A stretch of 64,000 bases of DNA, taken from positions 1-64,000 of the forward strand of contig CAZCRT010000018.1 of NCBI GenBank assembly GCA_964501185.1. Direction: 5' to 3'. The notes beneath the pieces are model-generated. The model did no database searches. It saw only the letters and a program-made list of their open reading frames with translations, and was not told the DNA's origin. The position numbers and the translations under genes are program-made. The DNA is from BS150m-G50 sp964501185 [NCBI: uncultured Bacteroidia bacterium] (GTDB taxonomy: Bacteria; CAIWAD01; BS150m-G50). Positions 43,976 through 51,764 of this stretch are shown here, in pieces (within the stretch, counting starts at the first letter, position 1; every line of letters starts with the position of its first letter).

Positions 43976-46204
43976 CTACCTGACTAATAACATCTTGCGC
44001 ACCTGCTGCTGTTCCCCGGAACGCAGCTGATAGAAATAGGTTCCACTGGCCAGGCCGTCACCATCAAAGACAACCTGATACTCACCTGCACTCTGTACCC
44101 CATTGACCAGAGTAGTGACCGGTCGTCCGAGCATATCGAAAACCACCAGATTAACCTTTCCAGGTCTCTCCAATCTGTAAGGAATTGTTGTCGTTGGGTT
44201 GAAGGGGTTGGGGTAATTCTGTGCCAGTTTAAAACTTCCCGGCGATACTGCAACCGGCACACTCTCCATTATCTCCGCATTTAGAAGAGTTCCATGGGCG
44301 CCACAGGCCCAGAGATCGCCCTGCGGCTGGAGTGATAGATCATACATACCATGCATCGGCCAGAGCGCTGACCATTCCAGATCCCAGGTCAAACCTCCAT
44401 CTTGAGTCATATAGATAAATCCGCGTCCATCATCTCCAGGAGCACTGCCGAAAGAGTTGTTGACTGCAATCCATCCGGTAAGTTCATCAAGCATGAAAAT
44501 CTCATCGGTGTAGTCCTGATAGACAGTGCTGATAATCGACCAGTCTTCACCACCGTCAGTAGTGGCGTGAACCGAACCGCCGAAACCGAGCATCCAACCC
44601 CGCTGGTTATCGATGAAACAGATGTCCTGGAAGTGATCCGTTGCAGCAGGTGATTGCCCCTGCCAGTTTCCCCCACCATTGACTGTATGTTTGATGAAGC
44701 CGTTGCCGCTGCCATAGCCACCTGCCAGCCACCCTTCATCCTCATCGATGAAAAACAATGCCTGGATGTAGTCGCTGGTACCGCTGCTCTGGTTTGTCCA
44801 GGACTGACCACCATTCTGTGTGACCCGCAGGGCACCATTACTACCGAAAGCCCAGCCACGATCGGGATTGATAAAGAAGATCCCACCGATCCAGTTCCCA
44901 CTACCGATGCTGTGCTGATTCCAGGAGTCACCCCCGTCGGTAGTACGCCAGATGGTTGCGGAGTTCCCCTCCCAGAGCATCCAGCCATGATCAGCGTCAA
45001 CAAAACAGGTTTGCGTACCACCCGGTGCTTCCGTATCAGGCGACCAGTTATCTCCACCATCGCCGGTGCGCAGGCAATAACCGTCGGTACCCACATGAGT
45101 GCCCGCTACCAGCCAGCCATTCTCCGTATCACTCCAGGCCAGCGACTTCCAGGTTGGCACGCGGTTGTCCCAATCCCAGGTAGCTCCGTTATCAGGGCTG
45201 TGCAGGATCTGGCTATACCCGCAGGCAAACCAGATATTATCTCCTACCCAGTTGATACCATAGCTGTAGCTGAGTACAGGTGGAGAGGAGTAATTCCAGT
45301 TGTCACCGCCGTCATTTGTCAGCCAGACCTGTTGATTAACAGGATTGAGGATCTGTACCGCCAGAACGGCAACCTGCAGTTCGCTGCGTACATCGAGGCT
45401 GTAGTTATAGTGGAGGTTGGTATAGGTCTGTATCTCCCAGTTGTCACCACCATCGCTTGTATGCAGAACTGCTCCGGCAGGATTGTGATACAAACTTGAT
45501 GAGGTAGCCCAACCTGTTTCCGGATTGGCAAAGGCAATATCATAAACCGGTCCGGCACCGGCGGGAACAGTCTGCCGCGTCCAGTTGTCGCCACCATCCT
45601 CCGTGTGATGGATATGCGCATCCAGGTTGCTGTCATGCCCACATATCCAGCCGTGCTGGTCATCAATAAAAGAAACTGAAATACTTGAATAGGCATCAGT
45701 ACCAAAACTTTGATTCTGCCAGTTGGCACCACCATCAGTAGTCTTCAGAACCAGAAAATCGCTGCCATCCTGCCAGCCACCGGTGATCCACCCTTCAGAG
45801 CTGTTGATGAAGTGAATGTCACTGAGCTTGCGGCCGGTGCCGCTGGCCTGGGCATTCCAGTTGGCACCACCATCAGTAGTTGCATAGATCGCTCCACCGT
45901 AACCTGCCACCCATCCTGAATCGGGTGTGGTAAAAAAGATGCCTGAGAACGAGATCCCCTGCACCGGAAAAATCTGGTAGTCCCAGTTTTCACCATCAGT
46001 GGTGCTGTAGACTGTTGAGAATACCTCACCCCCCGAACCCTCGGAACCGATAGCCCAGCCATGCAGGCCATCATCCAGCATACAGAGATCCCGCAGATCG
46101 GCACCGGGTGACATAAGTTGTGTCTCCCATTCAGTTTGAGCCACTGCGGTTATTGAGGATACGGTGAAAGTAGAAATCAGAAGCAGAAGTTGGATAAATC
46201 GCAT
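43976..46204 (-). CDS. Secreted Ycf48/BNR-type beta-propeller protein with sorting tail
   Basis: A 742-aa exported protein; signal peptide LLLISTFTVSSITAVAQ follows a GGAGATGGT ribosome site. The chain is built of about a dozen repeats of the form GWAxGxxGxI(Y/F)xTTDGGxNWxxQ, for example GWVAGYGGAIYATTDGGANW and GWMLGFGGSVHATTDGG. These are the Asp-box (BNR) / Ycf48-like blades of sialidase-type and photosystem-assembly propellers. The C-terminal 85 residues are the sorting tail (NYPNPFNPTTTIPYRL, VNLVVFDMLGRPVTTL, SGTYFYQLR, RKMLLVR). It probably acts at the cell surface in binding. No catalytic residues are assigned. Confidence 0.85.
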   Translation of the reverse strand: MRFIQLLLLISTFTVSSITAVAQTEWETQLMSPGADLRDLCMLDDGLHGWAIGSEGSGGEVFSTVYSTTDGENWDYQIFPVQGISFSGIFFTTPDSGWVAGYGGAIYATTDGGANWNAQASGTGRKLSDIHFINSSEGWITGGWQDGSDFLVLKTTDGGANWQNQSFGTDAYSSISVSFIDDQHGWICGHDSNLDAHIHHTEDGGDNWTRQTVPAGAGPVYDIAFANPETGWATSSSLYHNPAGAVLHTSDGGDNWEIQTYTNLHYNYSLDVRSELQVAVLAVQILNPVNQQVWLTNDGGDNWNYSSPPVLSYSYGINWVGDNIWFACGYSQILHSPDNGATWDWDNRVPTWKSLAWSDTENGWLVAGTHVGTDGYCLRTGDGGDNWSPDTEAPGGTQTCFVDADHGWMLWEGNSATIWRTTDGGDSWNQHSIGSGNWIGGIFFINPDRGWAFGSNGALRVTQNGGQSWTNQSSGTSDYIQALFFIDEDEGWLAGGYGSGNGFIKHTVNGGGNWQGQSPAATDHFQDICFIDNQRGWMLGFGGSVHATTDGGEDWSIISTVYQDYTDEIFMLDELTGWIAVNNSFGSAPGDDGRGFIYMTQDGGLTWDLEWSALWPMHGMYDLSLQPQGDLWACGAHGTLLNAEIMESVPVAVSPGSFKLAQNYPNPFNPTTTIPYRLERPGKVNLVVFDMLGRPVTTLVNGVQSAGEYQVVFDGDGLASGTYFYQLRSGEQQQVRKMLLVR

Positions 46205-46326
46205 ACCATCTCCAGGTAATATTGTCAGCAGAAGTCATAGTGCTATTGTTGTCAATAAACCTGCTGAACAGAAGAGTTACAACTGCCAGATAATCAGTTT
46301 CACACCAACAGGTTATAGATATGAAA

Positions 46327-46395
46327 TCAAAACCAGAACAGCAACCTGCTCCCACCACAGCCACCATTACACTTAACCAGGTCGGGGATGGAGTT
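46327..46395 (-). pseudogene. Decayed 3' end of an EamA-type transporter gene
   Basis: On the minus strand the last 68 bp match the 3' end of the intact EamA gene at 57526-57593. The final 18 bp including the stop are identical, and the rest is similar. Read with one frameshift the remnant gives TWLSVMVAVVGAG then LLFWF and stop, beside AWLGVSVAVAGVG-LLFWF in the intact copy. A stop codon lies a few codons upstream, so it is non-functional. Confidence 0.6.
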
Positions 46396-46502
46396 TAACT
46401 CAGAGGAGCTATCTGCCGGGAATCCACTGAAGGGAGTTCAGGATTCACTCTATGGTGCAGCTTTAGTGGACGATTTGACATTTACTTAAGATTGCCGTTG
46501 CA

Positions 46503-46608
46503 TATACTATGCTCATCCTCGATGCTATCTACTATATAGAAGAGCCTCGCAGGCTTTTCTCAGCATCGAAGCAAGCAATACCATAGAGAAAACCACTCGG
46601 GAGATAAT
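46503..46608 (+). promoter_or_regulatory. Possible leader of the chorismate mutase gene
   Basis: After a TATACT -10 candidate (46503-46508), an outer stem TCGATGCT (46519-46526) / AGCATCGA (46562-46569) encloses a short inner hairpin GCCT-CGC-AGGC followed by TTTTCTC. A 25-codon frame (46509-46586; includes IYYIEEPRRLF) spans it but lacks a ribosome site. An attenuation-like device is possible; the evidence is weak. Confidence 0.25.
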
Positions 46609-46926
46609 ATGAAACTGTCGTCTGAATACAGCGGGGAGAATCCGGTCGAGGATGAGACCCTCAATAAGCTGCGACAGGAAATCGAGGAGGTAGATCGGCA
46701 ATTCGTCTCACTACTCTCCCGGCGCCAGCAGCTGGTCCAGAGAATTCTACAACGCAAAGTGGAATTGAAACAACCGCTACGCAATCTTCCCCTGGAACAG
46801 CAGGTTATCGACCGTTTCAGCAATCTCTGTCGTGACCGGGGAATTGACGCGCACTGGGGAACAGACCTGGCCAGATTCCTGATCGGCAAATCCCTGGAAG
46901 TTCAGAATGGTATCCTCAAACAGTGA
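46609..46926 (+). CDS. Chorismate mutase (AroQ type, stand-alone)
   Basis: Probably converts chorismate to prephenate, the branch point to Phe and Tyr. The 105-aa all-helical protein follows the AroQ pattern: helix 1 LNKLRQEIEEVDRQFVSLLSRRQQLVQRI, with conserved Arg/Asp and the Leu-Leu-x-x-Arg core, then LRNLPLEQQVIDRFSNLC, and a third helix LARFLIGKSLEVQ. A GGGAGATAAT site precedes the ATG. It is monofunctional, with no fused prephenate dehydratase, dehydrogenase or DAHP synthase. It is on the plus strand, convergent with the nine-gene redox operon, and no other aromatic-pathway gene is nearby. Confidence 0.82.
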   Translation: MKLSSEYSGENPVEDETLNKLRQEIEEVDRQFVSLLSRRQQLVQRILQRKVELKQPLRNLPLEQQVIDRFSNLCRDRGIDAHWGTDLARFLIGKSLEVQNGILKQ

Positions 46927-47006
46927 CGACCGGACAACAATCTACAACTACTCGTGGTAGAGGGGTAGAGAAGATCGAGTTTTCCGGCCGGGAGCATTGC
47001 TGATTC

Positions 47007-48413
47007 CTATGAAAGCCCTGCCAGATATTCCTGCATGGAAACTGCTGCCTGACGACCGGCACCCATCGCCAGGATCACCGTAGCCGCTCCGGTAACTACA
47101 TCACCACCGGCCCAGATCCGTTCACGGGAGGTTTTACCTGTCTCTTCATCAGCCACGATATTCCCCCCCCGTCCCATCTCCAGGCCGGGAGTAGTGGCGG
47201 TGATCAACGGGTTGGGGCTGTTGCCGATGGCACAGATGGCCGCATCCACAGGAATGATTTCTTCCGAGCCCGGGATCGGTACCGGTCGTCTCCTGCCGGA
47301 GTCATCCGGCTCACCCAGCTCCATTTTCTGACATTCCATACCGTTTATCCAACCCTCTTCGTCAGCGACATAGCGCAATGGCAGGGTCAGGAAACGGAAG
47401 ATCACACCCTCCTCTTCGGCATTTTCAATCTCTTCCAGACGGGCGGGCAGTTCTTCGCGGGATCTGCGGTAGATGATGTAGCTCTTTGCCCCCAGACGCA
47501 GTGCAGTACGGGCGCAATCCATGGCGACATTACCACCGCCGACTGTAGCAACACATTTGTGGTTAACAATCGGCGTATCGACCCGGGGGAAAATATAGCC
47601 CTTGAGCAGATTCATACGGGTCAGGTATTCGTTCGCGGAATAGACACCGTTCAGGTTTTCACCCGGAATACTCATGAACCAGGGCAGCCCCGCACCGGCA
47701 CCGATAAACATGGCGTCGTACTCTTCCAGCAGACTGTCGATGGAGCGGGTTTTGCCGACAACATAGTCGGTAACCACTTTCACACCCTGCTGTTTCAAGT
47801 AGTCGACTTCACGGTGAACAATCGCTTTGGGTAACCTGAACTCCGGAATACCATAGATCAGCACACCTCCCAGCTGGTGCAACGCCTCGAAGATAACCAC
47901 TTCATGTCCCAGCTTGATCAGATCACCTGCGACAGTCAGACCGGCGGGACCACCACCCACAATAGCCACCTTGCGTCCGGTAGTTCGGCTCTTTTTCGGC
48001 AGCATGATTTTTCTCTGTGCCGCCTCCCAGTCAGCCAGGAAGCGCTCGAGACGGCCGATGGCGATCTCGCCATCCTTTTTATTGAGTATACAGGTTTCCT
48101 CGCACTGCTCCTCCTGCGGACAGACCCGGCCACAGACAGCTGGCAGGCAGTTGGTGTCCTTCAGTATACTGATGCCCGCAGCGTAGTCCTTTTCCGCGAT
48201 GCAGCGGATGAAACCGGGAATGTCAATCCCGACCGGACAGTTATCGACACATTTTGGTTTGGGACACTGGATACAGCGACTGGCTTCCTCGATGGCCAGC
48301 TTCGCCGGATAGCCCAGAGCTACTTCCTCGAAGTTAAAGGCGCGCACATCGGGAGCCTGCTTGGGCATATCCCGCCTGATCAGATCCAACTTTTTGCGTT
48401 TGGTTGCGGTCAT
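47007..48413 (-). CDS. Nfn-type transhydrogenase large subunit (NfnB / GltA-like)
   Basis: The subunit of NADH-dependent ferredoxin:NADP+ oxidoreductase that carries the bifurcating FAD and two [4Fe-4S] clusters and handles NADPH; homologous to the glutamate synthase small subunit. In 468 aa: Cys motifs CIQCPKPKCVDNCPVGIDIPGFI and CLPAVCGRVCPQEEQCEETC near the N-terminus, FAD motif VGGGPAGLTVAGDLIKLG near residue 150, and NADP motif VGGGNVAMDCARTALRLG near 292. With the small subunit immediately upstream (4-bp gap), Nfn is favoured over a glutamate synthase role. It is the last gene of the redox operon. Confidence 0.9.
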   Translation of the reverse strand: MTATKRKKLDLIRRDMPKQAPDVRAFNFEEVALGYPAKLAIEEASRCIQCPKPKCVDNCPVGIDIPGFIRCIAEKDYAAGISILKDTNCLPAVCGRVCPQEEQCEETCILNKKDGEIAIGRLERFLADWEAAQRKIMLPKKSRTTGRKVAIVGGGPAGLTVAGDLIKLGHEVVIFEALHQLGGVLIYGIPEFRLPKAIVHREVDYLKQQGVKVVTDYVVGKTRSIDSLLEEYDAMFIGAGAGLPWFMSIPGENLNGVYSANEYLTRMNLLKGYIFPRVDTPIVNHKCVATVGGGNVAMDCARTALRLGAKSYIIYRRSREELPARLEEIENAEEEGVIFRFLTLPLRYVADEEGWINGMECQKMELGEPDDSGRRRPVPIPGSEEIIPVDAAICAIGNSPNPLITATTPGLEMGRGGNIVADEETGKTSRERIWAGGDVVTGAATVILAMGAGRQAAVSMQEYLAGLS

Positions 48414-48417
48414 GATT

Positions 48418-49263
48418 CTACCCTTGTGATTTGTGGTCAGTCTGTCCGCAGCCGCTGGAATGCAGCGGTATCACTTCTTCGCGCAGGTAAGTACGCCGAC
48501 GCTGACGCAGTTCCTCCCAGTCTACCTGATGACCATCGAAATCGGGTCCGTCTACACAGGCGAATCTGGTCTCGGAACCGACCGACACCCGGCAGACTCC
48601 ACACATACCGGTACCATCGATCATAATCGGGTTCAGGCTGACGAATGTTGGAATGGCCGGCTGGCGGGTAGCTGCCGAGCCCCTGCTGAGCAACAGTGTA
48701 CAACCGTTGATGATGGTTCGGTCAATCGGACCCTCTTCAGCTATTATCTCACTGATACGGTCGATATGTCCCCGCAGACCAGCCGTACCATCCCTTGTAA
48801 TACGAAACAGACGATCTGAGACAGCAGCCAGCTGTTGCTCCCAGTAGATCAGAAAAGAGCTGCGTGCTTCAATTACAGTAATCACACGGTTGCCCTGTTC
48901 TCGTAATGCCCGCGCGATCGGGTAGATGCTGCCAATTCCGTAGCAGCCGCCGATGCAGAGTACAGTGCCATATTTCTCGATCTCAGTAGCGTTACCCAGC
49001 GGACCAACCACAGTCGGCAGGTCGCTGCCTGCCTGTTGCATCGCCAGCTTGTCGGTGGTACTGCCGGCATTCATTACGATTACCGTCACGGTGCCCTCTT
49101 CCCGGTCCCAGTCAGCGATGGAAAGGGGTATCCGCTCACCATCTTCCTCTACCCGCACGATGACGAATTGACCCGGTTGAACCTCCCGGGCTACTTCCGG
49201 AGCGGATATAACCAGCCGGTGCAGATTGGGCACTATCATCTCTGTGGAAATGAGTTTAAACAT
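48418..49263 (-). CDS. Nfn-type transhydrogenase small subunit (NfnA / ferredoxin-NADP reductase-like)
   Basis: A 281-aa flavoprotein of the ferredoxin-NADP reductase superfamily that oxidises or reduces NAD(H) in Nfn complexes. Visible are the FAD-binding RIPLSIAD near residue 44, the NAD-domain GGCYGIGSIYPIARAL near 105, and a C-terminal [2Fe-2S] motif DGTGMCGVCRVSVG...ACVDGPDFDGHQVDW, the sulfide-dehydrogenase/NfnA-type ending. The start overlaps the stop of the NuoG-like gene (TAATG), so it is translationally coupled to a complex-I-like subunit. This physical link is the main clue that Nfn and NuoEFG-like parts form one enzyme. Confidence 0.9.
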   Translation of the reverse strand: MFKLISTEMIVPNLHRLVISAPEVAREVQPGQFVIVRVEEDGERIPLSIADWDREEGTVTVIVMNAGSTTDKLAMQQAGSDLPTVVGPLGNATEIEKYGTVLCIGGCYGIGSIYPIARALREQGNRVITVIEARSSFLIYWEQQLAAVSDRLFRITRDGTAGLRGHIDRISEIIAEEGPIDRTIINGCTLLLSRGSAATRQPAIPTFVSLNPIMIDGTGMCGVCRVSVGSETRFACVDGPDFDGHQVDWEELRQRRRTYLREEVIPLHSSGCGQTDHKSQG

Positions 49264-51761
49264 TATTGCTTCCGTATTTTAACCGGTTGTGGGTTCTGCT
49301 CAAGTATCCGGGGATGTGTCAGACATAATCTCAGGTAGCTCCTGGCGATTTCCGGCAGGACTGTTACCGGCCAGCTACCTGAGATGCCACTCCCGGTTAC
49401 CTTTACCCTGTCTCCGGTTTTCAGTTTATGACGCCCGGCATCTTCCGGACCGATCAGCACGGTTTCCTCCTGGAAAATCCTTTCTGCTCCAGCCACCCAT
49501 TGCGCTAACAGGAAACCCCGGTGTGTATGTTCGGCAAAACTGATGGTAAGTGTCAGGGGAAAGTCTGTCCCGGTACCACTCTTCTGCCTCCGGTTCCGGA
49601 CCGGCTGCGAAAAGTTGCCGACGCCACCAATTGTCAGCAGTTGACGGCTGGGATTAGTGAAGTATTCGATACCGGTTAAGGCCGCTATCTCAGTCTGGAT
49701 GTCGGTGTGATCTTTGAAATCGAAACCGGCCACACCCATTTTACCGGCAATCAGGCAGAGGATCTGCCAGTCCGGGAGTGCTTTGCCAGGTGGGGAAACA
49801 GCCTGTCTCAAGGATTGTAACCGGCCTTCGCCGTTAACAATTGATCCCATCACTTCAGTGCAGGCAGCTGTCGGAAATACCAGATCTGCGGCTAACTCCT
49901 GTGGTGGCGGATAGTTGTGCTGATAGATCAGGAAATCCGCAGCAGGTCTCTCTTCGGTCGGTATCTCCCCTATCAGGTAGAGCAGATCGAGCTTATGTTT
50001 CTTTAACAACCGGTAACTGTTCCAGCGTCCTGCAGTTGCAGGTAGATCTACGCCCCACTCCCTGGCAAAAGTCGAGCGTGCCAAACGATTGGTTACCTGC
50101 TTTCCACCCGGCAACAGTTCCGGGTAGCTGCCCATCAATAACGAACCGGCCAGGTTGCTTTGTGGCGGCAATGCCACAATACCGGCGCCGACGTTGTCCG
50201 CCAGTTTACCTACTGCTTTATGGATCGCTTCAGAATTGTCGTAATGATAGAACTCGGAACCGAGCAGTATAAGTGGTTTTCTGGCACTGCTGAGTTGACG
50301 TGCGACTTTCAGAGGTTCGGCACCGGCAACCTTTTTACCACCGACAGCCTGTTTACCACCGGTCAACCTGACCAGCCGGCGCAGCAGGGTCAGCTCCTGT
50401 CCCGTTTCAGGTTGCATCCAGGGATCTGCCAGCACGCCCAGCGAATGGGGTCGTGGGTGCAATGTAATCAGCCCGGCGCCCCTCCTGTGAGCGCGTCGCA
50501 GTTCGACCCCGACTACCGATCTGCCATAACGGGCGTCGAGACCGATACAGAGAATTGTATCTGCATCACGAACGGTGCTGAGTGGTTTGCCGCCTGCCAG
50601 CAGTCCGGTATAGGCGTTAAACCCGGAACCGTAGAAGACACGCGAGGTAGTGTCAATATGATGGGTACCGGTAACCACCCGCGCGAATTTCTGTGCCACG
50701 TAGAAATCTTCGTTAGTACAGTTCGAGGAGACGATGATTCCCATCCGTTCACGGCCGGCTTTGATCCTGCGGGCAGCTATGGCAACCGCCTCATCGAGTG
50801 AGATTTCCAACGGATTGCCTGACTTGCGCCGCCAGGGTACCATCAGTCTGTCATAGTGATGTACCAGTTCCGGCAGGGCGAAACGCCCCTTGACACAGAG
50901 CTGTCCACGGTTTACCAGCGGATCGTCAGCAGGAAGTGTACTGATCACCCGTTCTCCGGAAACCTGCAATCTGATCTGACAGCCGACACCACAGAGTGAA
51001 CAGCTGCTCTCTACCTCCCTTTCAGCTGTTCCTTCCCACTTAGCGACTTTTTCCGCGAGTGCTCCGGTAGGACAGACTTCAACGCAGGCACCACAGAATT
51101 CGCAACCTGCTTCCAGGTGTGTGCGTTCGAAGGCGGGACCAACTACTGTGTGTCGTCCCCGTTGTTTGAAGGCCAGTACACTGGCGCTGCGCACCTCCTG
51201 ACAGACCCGGATACAGCGACCGCAGAGAATACAGATGTTATAGTCACGATCGTAGAATGGGTCCTCCCTCTCTACCGGCAGATTGCGGTAGAAGATCGGA
51301 AAACCTATCTCATCCAGTTCCAGGTAATCACAGACCTCCTGCAGTTCACAGGTGCCGTCGCGGGAGCAGTAACGACAACCAGTGGTAACGCCGGCCTTAC
51401 GGATAGTGTTCAGATACTTGCGGCATTCCTCCTTTTCAGTACAGATCAGGCAACTGGAGGTATGCTCACTGAGTATTAGTTGCAGTACCTCTTTTCGCTC
51501 CTGCTGGATCTGAGCTGTGCGGGTGCGGACGATCATATCCGGTTCTACCGGTGTGGTGCAGGCGGTAGGCAGCCCTCGCAGCCCCTCCACCTCAACCAGA
51601 CACATACGGCAACCACCATAAGGTGTGAGATCCTTGTGTGAACAGAGGGTAGGAATATAGATATCGTTATGCTCGGCTGCTTCCAGGATGGTAATACCGG
51701 GATCCACCTGAAGCTGGCGATTGTCCACCGTGACAGTAATCTTCCGGAATTGTTTGGCCAT
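49263..51761 (-). CDS. NuoG-like iron-sulfur / molybdopterin-fold subunit
   Basis: An 832-aa cytoplasmic electron-transfer subunit. In order: N-terminal [2Fe-2S] domain (LCSHKDLTPYGGCRMC...TAC), a His/Cys cluster motif (HTSSCLICTEKEEC), a bacterial-type Cys insert (CRYCSRDGTCELQEVC), two [4Fe-4S] motifs (CILCGRCIRVC and CEFCGACVEVCP), a further cluster before the molybdopterin fold (CSLCGVGC...LCVKGRF), and a molybdopterin-oxidoreductase fold to the C-terminus. The segment where formate dehydrogenases carry catalytic Cys or Sec reads SRVFYGSGFNAY, with neither. It therefore looks like a NuoG-type wiring subunit and not a formate dehydrogenase. It is downstream of the NuoF-like gene with no gap. 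Confidence 0.85.
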   Translation of the reverse strand: MAKQFRKITVTVDNRQLQVDPGITILEAAEHNDIYIPTLCSHKDLTPYGGCRMCLVEVEGLRGLPTACTTPVEPDMIVRTRTAQIQQERKEVLQLILSEHTSSCLICTEKEECRKYLNTIRKAGVTTGCRYCSRDGTCELQEVCDYLELDEIGFPIFYRNLPVEREDPFYDRDYNICILCGRCIRVCQEVRSASVLAFKQRGRHTVVGPAFERTHLEAGCEFCGACVEVCPTGALAEKVAKWEGTAEREVESSCSLCGVGCQIRLQVSGERVISTLPADDPLVNRGQLCVKGRFALPELVHHYDRLMVPWRRKSGNPLEISLDEAVAIAARRIKAGRERMGIIVSSNCTNEDFYVAQKFARVVTGTHHIDTTSRVFYGSGFNAYTGLLAGGKPLSTVRDADTILCIGLDARYGRSVVGVELRRAHRRGAGLITLHPRPHSLGVLADPWMQPETGQELTLLRRLVRLTGGKQAVGGKKVAGAEPLKVARQLSSARKPLILLGSEFYHYDNSEAIHKAVGKLADNVGAGIVALPPQSNLAGSLLMGSYPELLPGGKQVTNRLARSTFAREWGVDLPATAGRWNSYRLLKKHKLDLLYLIGEIPTEERPAADFLIYQHNYPPPQELAADLVFPTAACTEVMGSIVNGEGRLQSLRQAVSPPGKALPDWQILCLIAGKMGVAGFDFKDHTDIQTEIAALTGIEYFTNPSRQLLTIGGVGNFSQPVRNRRQKSGTGTDFPLTLTISFAEHTHRGFLLAQWVAGAERIFQEETVLIGPEDAGRHKLKTGDRVKVTGSGISGSWPVTVLPEIARSYLRLCLTHPRILEQNPQPVKIRKQ

Positions 51762-51764
51762 GAT

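Larger units (their letters stand above)
46205..46608. other. 404-bp divergent intergenic region
   Basis: This region separates the minus-strand propeller gene from the plus-strand chorismate mutase gene and must hold promoters for both. It contains a decayed EamA-transporter 3' end (46327-46395). On the plus strand it also has a TATACT -10 candidate at 46503-46508 without a good -35, and nested hairpins before the chorismate mutase. Confidence 0.5.

Noticed and set aside
43976-46204. CRISPR-like or tandem DNA repeats at 44-46 kb
   Set aside because: The repetition follows the codons of Asp-box blades inside one reading frame; there are no unique spacers of even length. No CRISPR array was seen anywhere in the window.
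46131-46367. 78-codon minus-strand frame as a gene
   Set aside because: It is partly the decayed EamA remnant and partly overlaps the signal peptide of the propeller gene; no ribosome site.
46509-46586. 25-codon leader peptide gene before chorismate mutase
   Set aside because: No ribosome site and only three aromatic codons; kept only as part of a low-confidence leader.
47007-48413. Glutamate synthase small subunit GltD
   Set aside because: No large subunit is nearby, and an NfnA-type partner lies immediately upstream, so Nfn is the better call.
49263-51761. Formate dehydrogenase catalytic subunit
   Set aside because: The fold matches, but the catalytic Cys/Sec position is not Cys or an in-frame TGA, and the neighbours are NuoEF and Nfn.
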